Shown here: in pieces, positions 10,002-19,351 of the stretch
Layout: every line of letters starts with the position of its first letter
Numbering within the stretch: position 1 is the first letter of the stretch
DNA from: Heloderma charlesbogerti
Taxonomy: Eukaryota > Chordata > Lepidosauria > Squamata > Helodermatidae
Length of the DNA: 64,000 bases
Reading direction: 5' to 3'
Assembly: GCA_026122225.1 (NCBI GenBank)
Contig: JANEZZ010000986.1
Location: 496,001 to 560,000 of the forward strand
Position numbers and translations under genes: made by a program
Notes under the pieces: generated by a model
The model's database searches: none
Seen by the model: only the letters and a program-made list of their open reading frames with translations
Told to the model about the DNA's origin: nothing

Positions 10002-11222
10002 ATGACCTGGTTTGCACAATCACCACAGTCTACCATGGCTTATTTAAGCCATGGTGGTTACAGCACCCATGGGCACCAGGTTGCCAATTTAAGCACCTAT
10101 CGCGGCATCTCATGTCATCCAAACCCAGCGAGGCTGGCTTGTTCAGGTGGTTACCAAACTACCCCACAACCCTACAACAGGCTGTGGGTTCTGGGTGATT
10201 TGTTAACCACCCAAACAAGCCACCAGTAGTATAGTGCCAAATTCAGAAGTGCAGGGTCCTTTGTGACAGTCACAGCCGCACCCCCTCATAGCCATGCCCC
10301 CTTCTAAGATTGTACAACCTTGTAAGATACAGCCATCAACTTGGATCCAAAAACAGTGCAGCTGAGAGTAAGGCAGGGGTGTTTCAATTGGACGTTTGAG
10401 AAGAAATGCAGAGGTTTTAAAATCTTTTTTGCTTGCTCGCTCGCTCGCTCACGCACTCACACACAAACATTTTAGGTTTTCAGAATATGATACTCTATGA
10501 TGCTTCACCCTCTCAACTCAGCCCTCATGGACAGATCCTTCTCATTTTAACAGCCCCTTTGCACACTCCCTTAGTGCCCCAACATTACCCATTAGCCTTC
10601 CCTAAGCTCCTTCATTATATCTCCCCTCCCCCTCCAACAGAAATGTCCACACACCCAACTGGATTGAATTACACACACACACACACACACACGCACACTG
10701 GTGTAGTGGTAAATTTGGAAATACAGGAGCATTGTGACAGTCTCCAAGGGCAGTCCAAAAATTTCAGGCAGCTGTGTCGATCCATATCAACAAGCCAGTT
10801 TTCATCTCCACCAGGAGCATGTCTTTGGTAAAGCAAATAGGTCTTAATTGCCCATTCCAGACCAAGTCATCCCAAATACTTTGCATTCCAACATGGAACA
10901 ATATATTGTTGCTTGGAAAATTCATTCTCCCCACAGCGACAGTGAGGATCGCAGCTAAGCTCAGAGGGAACAGGGAATTCTGAGGGGGGTGGCTGATGAC
11001 ATCAGAGTCCTTGCTAATGAAAAAGTGCCGGGGCTGAATCCCAGTGAGCCCTGCCTCCACTACACCACTGCAAGCCACCCTTGCCAAGTTTGGATGACAC
11101 AAGAAACCATGCCTGGCAATGGTAATTATGTAAATCAGGTTGGTATGCGACGAGCACATACAGGGTGGTTAGCAAGCCATCGTGGCTTATTAACCACCCT
11201 TGTGTCATGCAAATCGGGCCAG
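10002..11222. mobile_element. candidate MITE or pair of MITEs with CCTGGTTTGCA end
   Basis: The left side begins GACCTGGTTTGCACAATCAC, and the right side ends ATGCAAATCGGGCCAG, which is a rough inverse. Hairpins of related sequence sit near both sides: CCATGGCTTATTTAAGCCATGG at 10032-10053, and an arm pair GGGTGGTTA/TAACCACCC around 11163-11199. The middle contains an unrelated (CA)n tract. It may be one element of about 1.2 kb or two fragments. No target duplication was verified. Confidence 0.42.
10671..10697 (+). repeat. (CA)n microsatellite
   Basis: Uninterrupted AC repeat ending in a single CGC interruption. Confidence 0.9.
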
Positions 11223-12119
11223 TTGACCCAATGAATGTATACAATGGATCCAGCTGAAAATGGTCATATGAAGTAGTGTTACCTGTCGTGGGGAAATTCA
11301 GCCCTTTTTGGGCCCAAAGGATCCCTGTGATGGACCTGGCTTGGCTTGCATTTGTGAGCTGAGCTACCTGATAGCTCCCAAAACCTGGGAACGTTTTTAC
11401 AGAAAATGGCGGTGGGCAGCACCAGCAGGAGTCCCCACCGCCATCACCTGCCAGCGACAGCACTGCCACCATGTGCAAAACCCTCACACTCTCCTTTCCA
11501 ACACCAACAAGGAGAGCACGAGGGGTTTGCCCACAGCAGTGGCAGTGTCAGGAGTCCCCTGCCACTGTTGCCATGTGCAAACCCCTTGTACTCTCCTCGC
11601 CAACACTGGCAAGGACAGCGCAAGGGGTTTTCCCATGGTGGTGGTGGGAAGTGGGCAGCTATGGCAGGAGTTCCTGTCACCAGTCCCCACTACCACTGGC
11701 AGTACCACCACCATGTGCAAATGGCTCCTTCTCCCTTTCCCAGGTCCTGGGAGGGGGAGAAGGAGCCATTTGCACACAGTTGCAGCAGGGCTGCTGTGTG
11801 TGAGTCTCTCCTCTGCCCAGGGCCCTGCTCCTGTGTGCAAAATGGAGGATGAGAGGGGAACACCATGGCACTCTCCTCTCATCCTCCTGCCCACTCTGCC
11901 CTGCAAAGGCAGAAAATCTGCCAGCAGACCTGACTTGGTGTGGGCTGATTCAGGCCTGCTCGTGGGTGTCAGGCTGGGAGTCTGGAAGGCTGAGCCAGTG
12001 AAAGCTCACCGAGCTCCACTCCCAAAGCAGATTCCACTGACATCCCTTATATGAAGACTCCCACAGGGGTCAATACAGACTTCTTTTTCCTGTCTTCCTA
12101 CCACTGTCAGTATATTGCA
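11223..12119. other. GC-rich region with repeated hairpins
   Basis: Repeated words such as CCATGTGCAAA and AGGGGTTTGC/GGGGTTTTCC recur on both strands, so long open frames exist in several frames at once. This looks like a decayed inverted-repeat element and not a gene. A strong hairpin lies at 11715-11775. No transposon ends could be set. Confidence 0.4.
11715..11775. repeat. 21-bp perfect hairpin
   Basis: Arms GTGCAAATGGCTCCTTCTCC plus one C, and their reverse complement, flank a short loop centred on CCCAGGTCCTGGG. No miRNA-like conservation can be judged from one sequence. Confidence 0.85.
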
Positions 12120-12490
12120 AGCAGAGACGGGGTAATAAAGAGACAGACACAAGTGTTTCGATTAAAAATGGGGCCACATTTATTGAAATATCTGCAAATG
12201 GGGAAACCTAGGACAGGCACTGATTGTACCAGAGGCTAGCTGGCACTTTTATGGGCCATACCCCACCTGAGGAGTGGCATGACAGCATCTCCGCCCTTCC
12301 AGACTGCCCATTATGGGGGAGGTAGACCTTCCCCTGTCACCCCCTCCCAGGCCACAAAGCTCCTGGGTGAGTGAGGTGAGTTGGTCTCCCAGACAACCCT
12401 TATCCCCTCCGCCGAGCTGCAAAACCTGTTCGGTAGGCCTCAGGCGTCACCTGTCACCATATGGTGCCTCTGAATGCTCACCATCCCTAA
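12120..12490 (-). repeat. 3' terminal repeat of DIRS-like element
   Basis: Counterpart of 1891-2235. On the minus strand it includes AATAAATGTGGCCCC (about 12171-12185), a plausible polyadenylation signal just after the coding relic that ends near 12500. It sits downstream of SGNH hydrolase-like coding sequence. Confidence 0.52.
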
Positions 12491-12499
12491 GCTCGTTCT

Positions 12500-13040
12500 C
12501 CTTTGCCCATCCTACCCGCCACTGGGAGTGACAAGCGTATTGCCTGTCAAACTCCCCCCACCTGCACTGAAGAACTTCCTGCAGGCCCCTTTGCAGATCT
12601 GACAAAAACATGTCAATTCCTGCATCAGACAGGTGCACACCATCCTGTCCGTAAAGCTCCCTCCATGTCCAGATGATTTCCTGGTGAGTGATGATCCCAT
12701 CACCCAAGGCTATTTCCCATCCCACTTTTTGATGGGCCCTTTCCATGGCCTTCTGGGTCAGAACATTCTGCACTTCATTTTTGTGAACACACAAGACCAA
12801 ATTGTAGTTATCTCAGGCTCACGGTTCTGGATAACTCGGAATCAGCCAAGGCCTGCAGAATGAGGTCCTTGTCTTCACACAGCCAGGTCATTCCCCCTAG
12901 ATGCAGCACCAAAGCCTGTGGGGGAACCTGCACCTCACACTGATGCAATAGAGTGGGGAAAGCACTCTCACTGCATACCATGTCTGCCAAGCCCCCTAAC
13001 ATGGGCACACTGGGACAGTCCGAGCTGGGATCCACAGCTT
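12500..13040 (-). pseudogene. SGNH/GDSL-type hydrolase relic of a retroelement, copy A
   Basis: The minus strand encodes two adjacent pieces of an SGNH hydrolase-like domain. The upstream piece (13035-12808) has ALVLHLGGMTW, a degraded form of the family's GGND block III. The downstream piece (12800-12447) has QKAMERAHQKVGWEI and then YGQDGVHLSDAG, the DxxH block V with catalytic Asp and His retained (about 12628-12645). Block I was not found. The pieces are in different frames, and the Asn of GGND is lost, so it is not functional. Domains of this type are known from vertebrate tyrosine-recombinase retroelements. It joins the terminal repeat at 12120-12490. Confidence 0.6.
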
Positions 13041-13261
13041 GACCTAAGACTTCTGACCATCCCCGAACACCATGCCATGATCACATGAGCACATGCACAG
13101 GTTCACATCCATTCCATTGATCTAAAGGAGATAAAGGAGAACAGTAAGTAACAGAAAAGGAGAGGCAATTCCTTGGCATCAAGGAAAAGCCCACACATAA
13201 GTCCTGAAGGCCTTGGAGTGCACCTGGCCACCTCCTTCACTTGATCCGGTGCCAAAACCCA
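13041..13261. other. probable retroelement interior
   Basis: Short spacer between hydrolase and recombinase relics on the minus strand. No domain was recognised. Confidence 0.35.
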
Positions 13262-13327
13262 AACATATTTATTTATTTACTTTATTATTGCATTTATATC
13301 CCGCCCTTTTTCCTCCTGCAAGGAACC
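13262..13327 (-). mobile_element. SINE tail fragment
   Basis: ATTTATATCCCGCCCTTTTT followed by CCTGCAAGGAACCCA is the reverse complement of the common amniote CORE/tRNA-SINE tail (GGCGGGATATAAAT). The (TTTA)n part is its polyA-like end. It lies inside the DIRS-like element. Confidence 0.6.
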
Positions 13328-13393
13328 CAGTGCTGAATGTGTCCTAAATTGGATTTCCTTGACTGAGAGTACTCAATGCCAGCTTAATAACAG
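13328..13393 (-). pseudogene. tyrosine recombinase relic, distal piece
   Basis: The minus strand across 13401-13328 reads FGAVIKLALSTLSQGN. This fits the segment before the HxxR motif in DIRS/Ngaro recombinases (F-AV-K-AL-L). It continues from 14217-14382 once the MITE at 13402-14208 is removed at its target duplication. The HxxR and Tyr parts are absent or unrecognisable. Confidence 0.45.
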
Positions 13394-13401
13394 CCCCAAA
13401 T
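13394..13401. repeat. target-site duplication CCCCAAAT, left
   Basis: Exact match to 14209-14216 on the other side of the MITE. Confidence 0.9.
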
Positions 13402-14208
13402 TAGGGATTTCAGAGAATTCCGCCACGGTTCTCGGTGAGGCCGAATGCCAGTACATTCAGTCCCCCGAAATCTGTGGCGGAACGGCCTGCCACCCCCTCG
13501 CCCCCCCGCGGATCCCCCCCGGGACGAGACTTACCTGGGGCGGAGGTTCCGGGCAGCAGCGGCTCCGGCGGCGGCGGCGGCGGTGGCTGGTCTTCCAACT
13601 GGCTGCCGCTGCCGCCATTTGCAATCTGGAGGTTTTTTTTTTTTTTTTTTTTACAGAGACGTGATAGGCTTTGTAAAGATTTACGTAGCCTACCACGGCT
13701 GGGTTAAAAAAAAAATGCGTATGCAAATGGCGGCGGCTACAGCCGCCACCATTTGCGTTCCTTATTTTTGGCCGTCTTAGTCTACGTAAATATTTACATA
13801 GACTATTACAGCGAAAATAAAGGGGAACTCAAATAGCGTAGCGGGCGCTATTTGCGTTCCCCTTTATTTTCGCAGTAATAGTCTAAGTAAATATTTACAT
13901 AGACTAAGACGGCCAAAAATAAGGAACGCAAATGGCAGTGGCTGAAGCCGCCACCATTTGCATACGCGTTTTTTTTTTTTTTACCCAGAGCCCTCTGCAG
14001 CCGGAAATCCGGCTGCGGATGGCTCTGGCCTGGGCCTGGCCAGCTGCTCCATGGAGCCGGTGCGGAGCACAGTCGGCAGTTCGAGGATTCTGGGGGGGAG
14101 GAACGGATCGCCTCCCCCCCGTCGAGGATTCCGGGGGGAGGGACGGAACACCTCCCCCCCACCATAAACATAATCCGCGGAAAGGTAAGTGACTTTCATA
14201 CATCCCTA
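13402..14208 (+). mobile_element. hAT-like MITE (TAGGGATG family), copy 2
   Basis: 807 bp from TAGGGATTTCAGAGAATTCC to GTACATCCCTA-type end (here CATACATCCCTA), flanked by a perfect 8-bp duplication CCCCAAAT. The interior holds hairpins in mirror order: TAGGCT..TACGTAGCCTA, AAATGGCGGC..GCCACCATTT, TAGTCTACGTAAATATTTAC, a central AAATAGCGTAGCGGGCGCTATTT, then the last two types again. Donor-like sequences face outward at both ends (CAGGTAAGT on the minus strand, read from 13537 to 13529; AAGGTAAGT on the plus strand at 14182-14190). No transposase was seen. 8-bp duplications and short TAGGG/CAGGG ends point to hAT. Confidence 0.9.
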
Positions 14209-14216
14209 CCCCAAAT
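14209..14216. repeat. target-site duplication CCCCAAAT, right
   Basis: Exact match to 13394-13401. Confidence 0.9.
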
Positions 14217-14382
14217 GGATATAATTAAAAGGGGGGGGAACCCATCCGAGGAAAAAGACTGGGCTATCTACCATTACCTATAGATGCCGGAAGCAGCTAT
14301 ATTATGCCTTGATGTAACTGGGCATAATTCCTCTATCAGTGTAGGGAGAAAGAACAACTCTGCACCCCTACCTAATTAGTCA
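14217..14382 (-). pseudogene. tyrosine recombinase relic, middle piece
   Basis: The minus strand contains a CPVTSRHNIAASGIYR-like reading, which resembles the region after the first catalytic Arg block in DIRS/Ngaro recombinases. It lies between two MITE insertions. Removing them at their duplications joins it to the pieces at 15215-15500 and 13328-13393. Confidence 0.42.
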
Positions 14383-14390
14383 GTTTTAAG
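14383..14390. repeat. target-site duplication GTTTTAAG, left
   Basis: Exact match to 15207-15214. Confidence 0.9.
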
Positions 14391-15206
14391 TAGGGATGTC
14401 AGAGAATTCCGCCACGGATCTCGGTGAGGCTGAATGCCAGTGCATTCAGCCCCCCAAAATCCGCAGCGGAACGGCCTGCCCCCCCCGCCGCCCCCCGCGG
14501 ATCACCCCCAGGATGAGACTTACCTGGGGCGGATGTTCCGGACGATGGCGGCCCCAGCAGTGGCTTTGGTGGTGGTGGCAGCGGCGGCTGGTCTTCTGAC
14601 CGGCTGCCACCGCCACCATTTGCAGTCTCGTCTTTTTTTTTTTTTACATCAGTGATAGGCTATGTAAAGACTTACGTAGCCTATCACGGCTGGGTTAAAA
14701 ACAAAACAAAACGCATACGCAAATGGCGGCGGCTATGGCCGCCACCATTTGCGTTCCTTATTTTTCGCCGTCTTAGACTACGTAAATATTTACGTAGACT
14801 AAGACAAAGACAAGAAACGGGAACACAAATAGCGCCCAGTACGCTATTTGCATTCCCCTTTCTTTTCTTTGTCTTAGTCTACGTAAATATTTACGTACAC
14901 TAAGACGGTGAAAAATAAGGAACGCAAATGGCGGCGGGCGTAGCCGCCGCCATTTGTGTACGCTTTTTTATTTTTTGTTTTACCCAGAGCCCTCTGCGGC
15001 CAGAAATCCGGCTGCGGACAGCCCTGGCCTGGGCCTGGCCGGCTGCTCCGCGGAGCCACCACAGAGCACAGCCGGCCATCGAGGATTCCGGGGGGAGGAC
15101 CGGATCGCCTTCCCCCCCATTGAGGATTCCGGGGGGAGGGATAGAACACCTCCCCCCCACCATGAACAGAATCCACGGAAAGGTAAGTTACTTTCATACA
15201 TCCCTA
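14391..15206 (+). mobile_element. hAT-like MITE (TAGGGATG family), copy 3
   Basis: 816 bp, TAGGGATGTCAGAGAATTCC to CATACATCCCTA, with a perfect 8-bp duplication GTTTTAAG. Same mirror-ordered hairpins as copy 2. The central hairpin is AAATAGCGCCCAGTACGCTATTT, flanked by TAGACTACGTAAATATTTAC and TAGTCTACGTAAATATTTAC stems. Outward donors are at 14518-14525 (minus) and 15180-15188 (plus). It lies 182 bp from copy 2 in the same orientation but with a different duplication, so the two inserted independently. Confidence 0.92.
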
Positions 15207-15214
15207 GTTTTAAG
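15207..15214. repeat. target-site duplication GTTTTAAG, right
   Basis: Exact match to 14383-14390. Confidence 0.9.
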
Positions 15215-15500
15215 TTTCCTGAACCAAATCCAGACAATATCATACTGCGCTTGGGCACCAAGTATCCCAGGGTCCAATCAGTTGGATGACATCTGGATAC
15301 ACAGACCAGCTTGGAGATTCTGAGGGCCCCAAAGAAAGCCATTAAGGCGGTCACATACAACACTGATGCCTGGGAAGTAGAGGTGCAAGTTAATGGCCAC
15401 AGTCTCCGGAGTCATAAAGGATATCTGGGGAAAGGGGATGCCTGGAGCCTGCAGTTGCAGATGACGTCCTGGCCCTGCCCTGGATGGCGTGCCGAGCACG
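15215..15500 (-). pseudogene. tyrosine recombinase relic, catalytic Arg block
   Basis: The minus strand contains TALMAFFGALRISKLV at about 15349-15302. This is a close fit to the AFFGALRxSEL motif around the first catalytic Arg of DIRS/Ngaro tyrosine recombinases. The preceding MTPETVAINLHLYFPGIS fits the linker before it. Frames are interrupted. It lies downstream of a second hydrolase-like relic on the same strand. Confidence 0.6.
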
Positions 15501-16150
15501 TAAGCCTGCATCCTAACGGCCACTCCCCCCTCCTATGCTGAAGGACTTCTTGCAGGCCCTTAGCTGATCCAACAAAGTTTGTCGTTGCCAAATCAGACAG
15601 GTCCTGTCTATAAGGCTCCCCCTGCATCCTAATAATTTCCAGATGAGAGATGATCCTGTCACTATTCTGAAATAGCCCAATACCATCTCCCGGTTCACTT
15701 TCCGATGGGCCCTTTCCATGGCCCTCAAATTCCAAACATTCGTCCAATTAATTTGAGTAAGCAAGCAGGACCAATGATCGTTATCCCTGGCCAACTGTGC
15801 CAAATGAGTTGGGAATTGGCCAAAGCACATAGGATGAGGTCCTAGCCTTTCACAGTAACAGGTCGTTCCTTCTTAGATGCAGCGCCAGAACCTGCGGGGG
15901 GAACATGCACCAAACCATGATGGAATGGAGTGGGAAGGAGGTGCTCTCACTGCATGCTGTGCCTGTCAAACCACTAACACATGCACACTGGAATAGTCTG
16001 CTCTGGGATCTGCAGCCTGACCTATAAGGCCCTCCAGAACTGTTCCAATACCATGCTGTGTCCAGATATGAGCACACACACACATGCAGGTTCACATCCT
16101 TTCCACGCTTCCCCAGTGGTGCCACGGGGTTCCACCAATGGTCCGCCACG
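15501..16150 (-). pseudogene. SGNH/GDSL-type hydrolase relic, copy B
   Basis: More decayed counterpart of 12500-13040. Minus-strand pieces: VLALHLRRND (GGND block, about 15860-15890), RAMERAHRKVNREMVLG (about 15735-15685) and HLEIIRMQGEPYRQDLSDL (about 15650-15590), then GLQEVLQHR. The His of DGVH is lost. It sits upstream of the recombinase relic whereas copy A sits downstream, so the region contains parts of two elements or a duplicated domain. Confidence 0.55.
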
Positions 16151-16379
16151 TCTGCTCACTCCCCCCCATGGATAGGCAAGCTGGATGTGGGGGTAGGGCA
16201 TATGTTTCCACACTTGCTCAGGATAAGCATTTCTATGTACGTCTAAACCTATTTTCCATTTTGGGGAAGTAAGCCCCTCAGAAACAAGAGGTAATTGGCA
16301 AATTTAGTCTGGTGCTAAGGGAACCTCTTTCCTTTTTGACCATTGGCTCTGTTTCTTCCAGGGAACAGACTGATGTCAG
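16151..16379. other. unassigned DNA
   Basis: No identity recognised. It may still be DIRS-like interior. Confidence 0.35.
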
Positions 16380-16700
16380 TCCAGTAGTCCTGGCCAAGAA
16401 AAGAACATGATTTGCCAAATTAACAGGAGCACAGCATGGGTACCTTTGGGCCTTTGGTCTGGGTAGTAGAACATCCCTGTAAGATTCCCAGGAGGGGAAA
16501 GAGAGCTGAAAAACTTCAGGACTCAATCCAAAATGGAGCTTTATTAAAAAGCAGTAAGACACAAAAAACACAGGCAAGTTACTGAAGGCTATCCCAGAAG
16601 GGAAAGGCAGAGCAGAAGAATGGCAGTGAGCTAAAGGCAGCTGACTGGCTGTGTCTGGAAGAGAGAGACAGCAGAGGAGTTGGCATCTCTTAACTGTTTT
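16380..16700 (-). mobile_element. candidate LTR (R/U5 part) on minus strand
   Basis: On the minus strand, AATAAAGCTCCATTTTGG (signal at 16545-16540) follows a C/T-rich stretch and precedes TTTCCCCTCCTGGGAATCTT ending in ACA. This layout is typical of an LTR R/U5 region. No partner LTR, primer site or target duplication was found. Confidence 0.35.
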
Positions 16701-17715
16701 GATTTTTTGTAGGGTTCAAGTATAAAATTTTAAAAGCTGTCAAATATTAATTATAATTTCATGCTATTCTATCAAACCTGTCAGATGCTAACTAGCATCT
16801 GGCTTGGTTCAGTTGAGTCTGGATATGAGGCTTATGCATGATCAATAGAGGGCTCTTTTCCTCTTTCCCTGCCAATGGAACTGCATGGGCATGCGGGTAC
16901 ACTGTGCATGGTGATACTGCAGGGAATGGGAGGTGAAATCCTGTGTACCATGCATACTACTTGTTTTCTGGGCTGATGGCCTGCAGCAGTGCTTTCAGAA
17001 ACTGCATGAAGATCCAGAAAAGGCGAATCAGGAGCACCTGAGTAGCAGTAATGATTCTACTGGGCAGAAATGGAGAGGTTGGGGATGCGAGACAGGAGTT
17101 CGGCTGGGACCTTTGAGAAAAAGCAAGAGAGCGATGGGCAAAATGGATGACAGAAAGGTCACTGTCAAAAAACACACTTAGTTCAGGGACCTAAAAGCAG
17201 TTATCATGTCAGAAAACAATTAATAGCGACAGGGTATCTGTTGAAAAGGGTTTTCTGGGGGTACAAAACAGGTGGAGATGCCAAGTCTGTTTTCTGAAAA
17301 GGGGGTAAAAGACATTGGATGGCAGGATGGGTGTGTTTAGTACTAGGTAGAAAATAACAAAGATACTCAAGACTCTTTGGTATTGCTAATTAATGAGTAG
17401 CGGTGATTGCATTAGGATGCAGGGTAGGTTGTCTTTTGTACTTCTAAGAGTTCCATAACTCAGGGCACATAGGGGTTAGGACATTGTCTCTTCCACTCCA
17501 AAGGAGGGTACAGTCCAATTAGTACAGTATCCTTGTTCTTAGTTGCCAACCCTTGCCAACTTTGGAAGTATAAACAGACAATATGGAAGCTGGGAAACAA
17601 AATGGAGGTGTGGGAACAAAATGGAGGTGACCTAGCAACAGCATGGATTCAGTCAGGGCACAGGGGTATTGCTGGGAATGTGAGCCCTCAGCCTCTGTAC
17701 CATGGAAGTTACTCA
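16701..17715. other. unassigned DNA
   Basis: An 82-codon frame at 16933-17181 has no recognisable domain or homolog. ACAAAATGGAGGTG is repeated in short tandem near 17597-17630. Nothing else was recognised. Confidence 0.45.
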
Positions 17716-17787
17716 TGTTCAGAAACTTATGACCCATTGATTTGAATGGGTATACTCTGTATGACTAAGTCTGGATCCAACCCATAT
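17716..17787. mobile_element. small palindromic MITE fragment
   Basis: GACCCATTGATTTGAATGGG and then ATGACTAAGTCTGGATCCAA match a palindromic reptile repeat whose other arm type is seen at 27780-27845 (TTGGATCCAGACTTAGTCAT). Confidence 0.6.
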
Positions 17788-18858
17788 TTTTTTAATGGAC
17801 CTATTCTTGTTATTTCAGGCTAACGCGGAAGTTTAACTGTTTTTAACAGTTGCTTTTAAAAATAAATAAGTGATCGTTTCCATATATTTTCCTTCTGAGT
17901 AACAAAATAATGCCCAATGCCTTCTTCAGTTCTGCCAACCAATGGAAAGCATTAAGAATGAATCACAGTTTATGCTTTTATATTTCCTGTGAGTTCTGTA
18001 TTCCAGCTTAGGTTCATTATTTCCTGAGCTAAGACGTGGAAGTTTATCATTCATTTTTCCTGTAGAATTCGGACTACAATATGCAAACTATCTGTTTGTA
18101 ATAAAGAGATGAACAGTCTGCACATGCCACAGTTTTCTACTTTTTTTAGTGACTGCAATTTAGGAAGGGAAAGCTGAAATGTAAAGTCTCTTGAGCAGTC
18201 AAACCACAAAGAAAGTATTTTTTGCAAAATACAGTCCCTCCCATTGACATTCCTCATGTTAATGTTCGTTAAACACCCATTGCTGGATTAATCATTATGC
18301 TAAGTACTATTACGTTTTAGAATTCCAGCCAATTTTGGGGCCCTGGTGGAAGTTGTGCCTATCCTGCTTATTGAAATGGGGTCTTGTTTAAAACTAGAGA
18401 AGGCTCTAGTTTTCTCTAAAACTAGAGAAAAATTGAAGGAAAGGAAAGGAGTGCAGGTCTGGAAGGCAGAGCAAAAGTTGATGGCATATGTCTTGGTAGA
18501 TACTTTTGCATTGCTTAAGGAGCCATAGGGACTGAAGCAACCATGTGGCATCCCACACCGGCTGTGAGTGTGTCCCACTAAACAAATTACAGGGGGAATC
18601 CAGATCATATTTTCACTCTTTGTCTAAGTCCAGCTAGGAAGCTGAAGTGTGATGTAATAATGCAAACATACAAGTGAGGAGACAATTCCTATACTGTCTC
18701 AGTTATTCATCTTCTCCAATGGAGGAGAAGACAGAGGGAGCCTTAATGAAACCCACAAGTCCCACCTCTGACTCCCATCAAATTTAGGCAAATCATGCCC
18801 CCAAAGCCTTCTAAAAATAGTATCTAATGGGCCCATCACAAAAGGTAAGGGGCCGGAG
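17788..18858. other. unassigned DNA with one small palindrome
   Basis: TCTAGTTT...AAAACTAGA forms a short palindrome near 18403-18427. No gene or named repeat was recognised. Confidence 0.45.
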
Positions 18859-19351
18859 TAGTGATGGACTAATCGATCAATTTTGTTTTCTCCTGTAATT
18901 GACATTTTTAAAATCTCAAGTTCTTTCTATCCTAAATATGAAGACATTTGAGAATTTTGGTAAATTCTTGTCAAAACTAAACTGAAACAAAATTCTCATC
19001 CATCTGCACTGACTAAATCCTGTAGGTACAGCTATTCCCAGCATGGAGAGGATCATTATGTACCTGCCTCCATGTAGCTGTTAAAGATGAGGAGCCTGAC
19101 AGAAAAAAGAGGTGGCCACCCTAATGCAGCACCACAAACATGGTTGAATATGCATGGATTTAAACCCAGGACTTTAAAAGCTAAGCACAAAAAGCCCTGG
19201 GTCTCAATGAATGAATCCATCAGTTTGGGGTTTCTCCCACATTTACATTTTTTGAATCTCAATTTCTTTCCATTCTGGATATGGAGAAATTTATGAATTT
19301 TGGTAAATTCTTATAAAAAATGAACTGAAACAATAACCTCATTCATCCCTA
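18859..19351. mobile_element. old hAT-like element(s) with TAGGGATG-type ends
   Basis: Starts TAGTGATGGACTAATCG and ends CATTCATCCCTA. Two copies of the same inner end (GAATTTTGGTAAATTCTT, 18954-18971 and 19294-19311, with about 75% similar flanks) lie about 340 bp apart, so two partial elements may be joined. No clean 8-bp duplication. Confidence 0.42.

Noticed and set aside
11308..12054. 248-codon plus-strand frame and several overlapping frames
   Set aside because: Lies in a GC-rich inverted-repeat block where many frames are open at once. No domain, and repeats explain the openness.
13435..13780. Arg/Ala/Pro-rich proteins of about 90-110 codons in the MITEs
   Set aside because: Seen in several frames and in every MITE copy, due to GC-rich repeats. 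No sign of selection can be seen, and the hairpin structure explains the sequence.
16933..17181. 82-codon frame as a possible small gene
   Set aside because: No homologous domain, no splice or promoter context, and length within chance.
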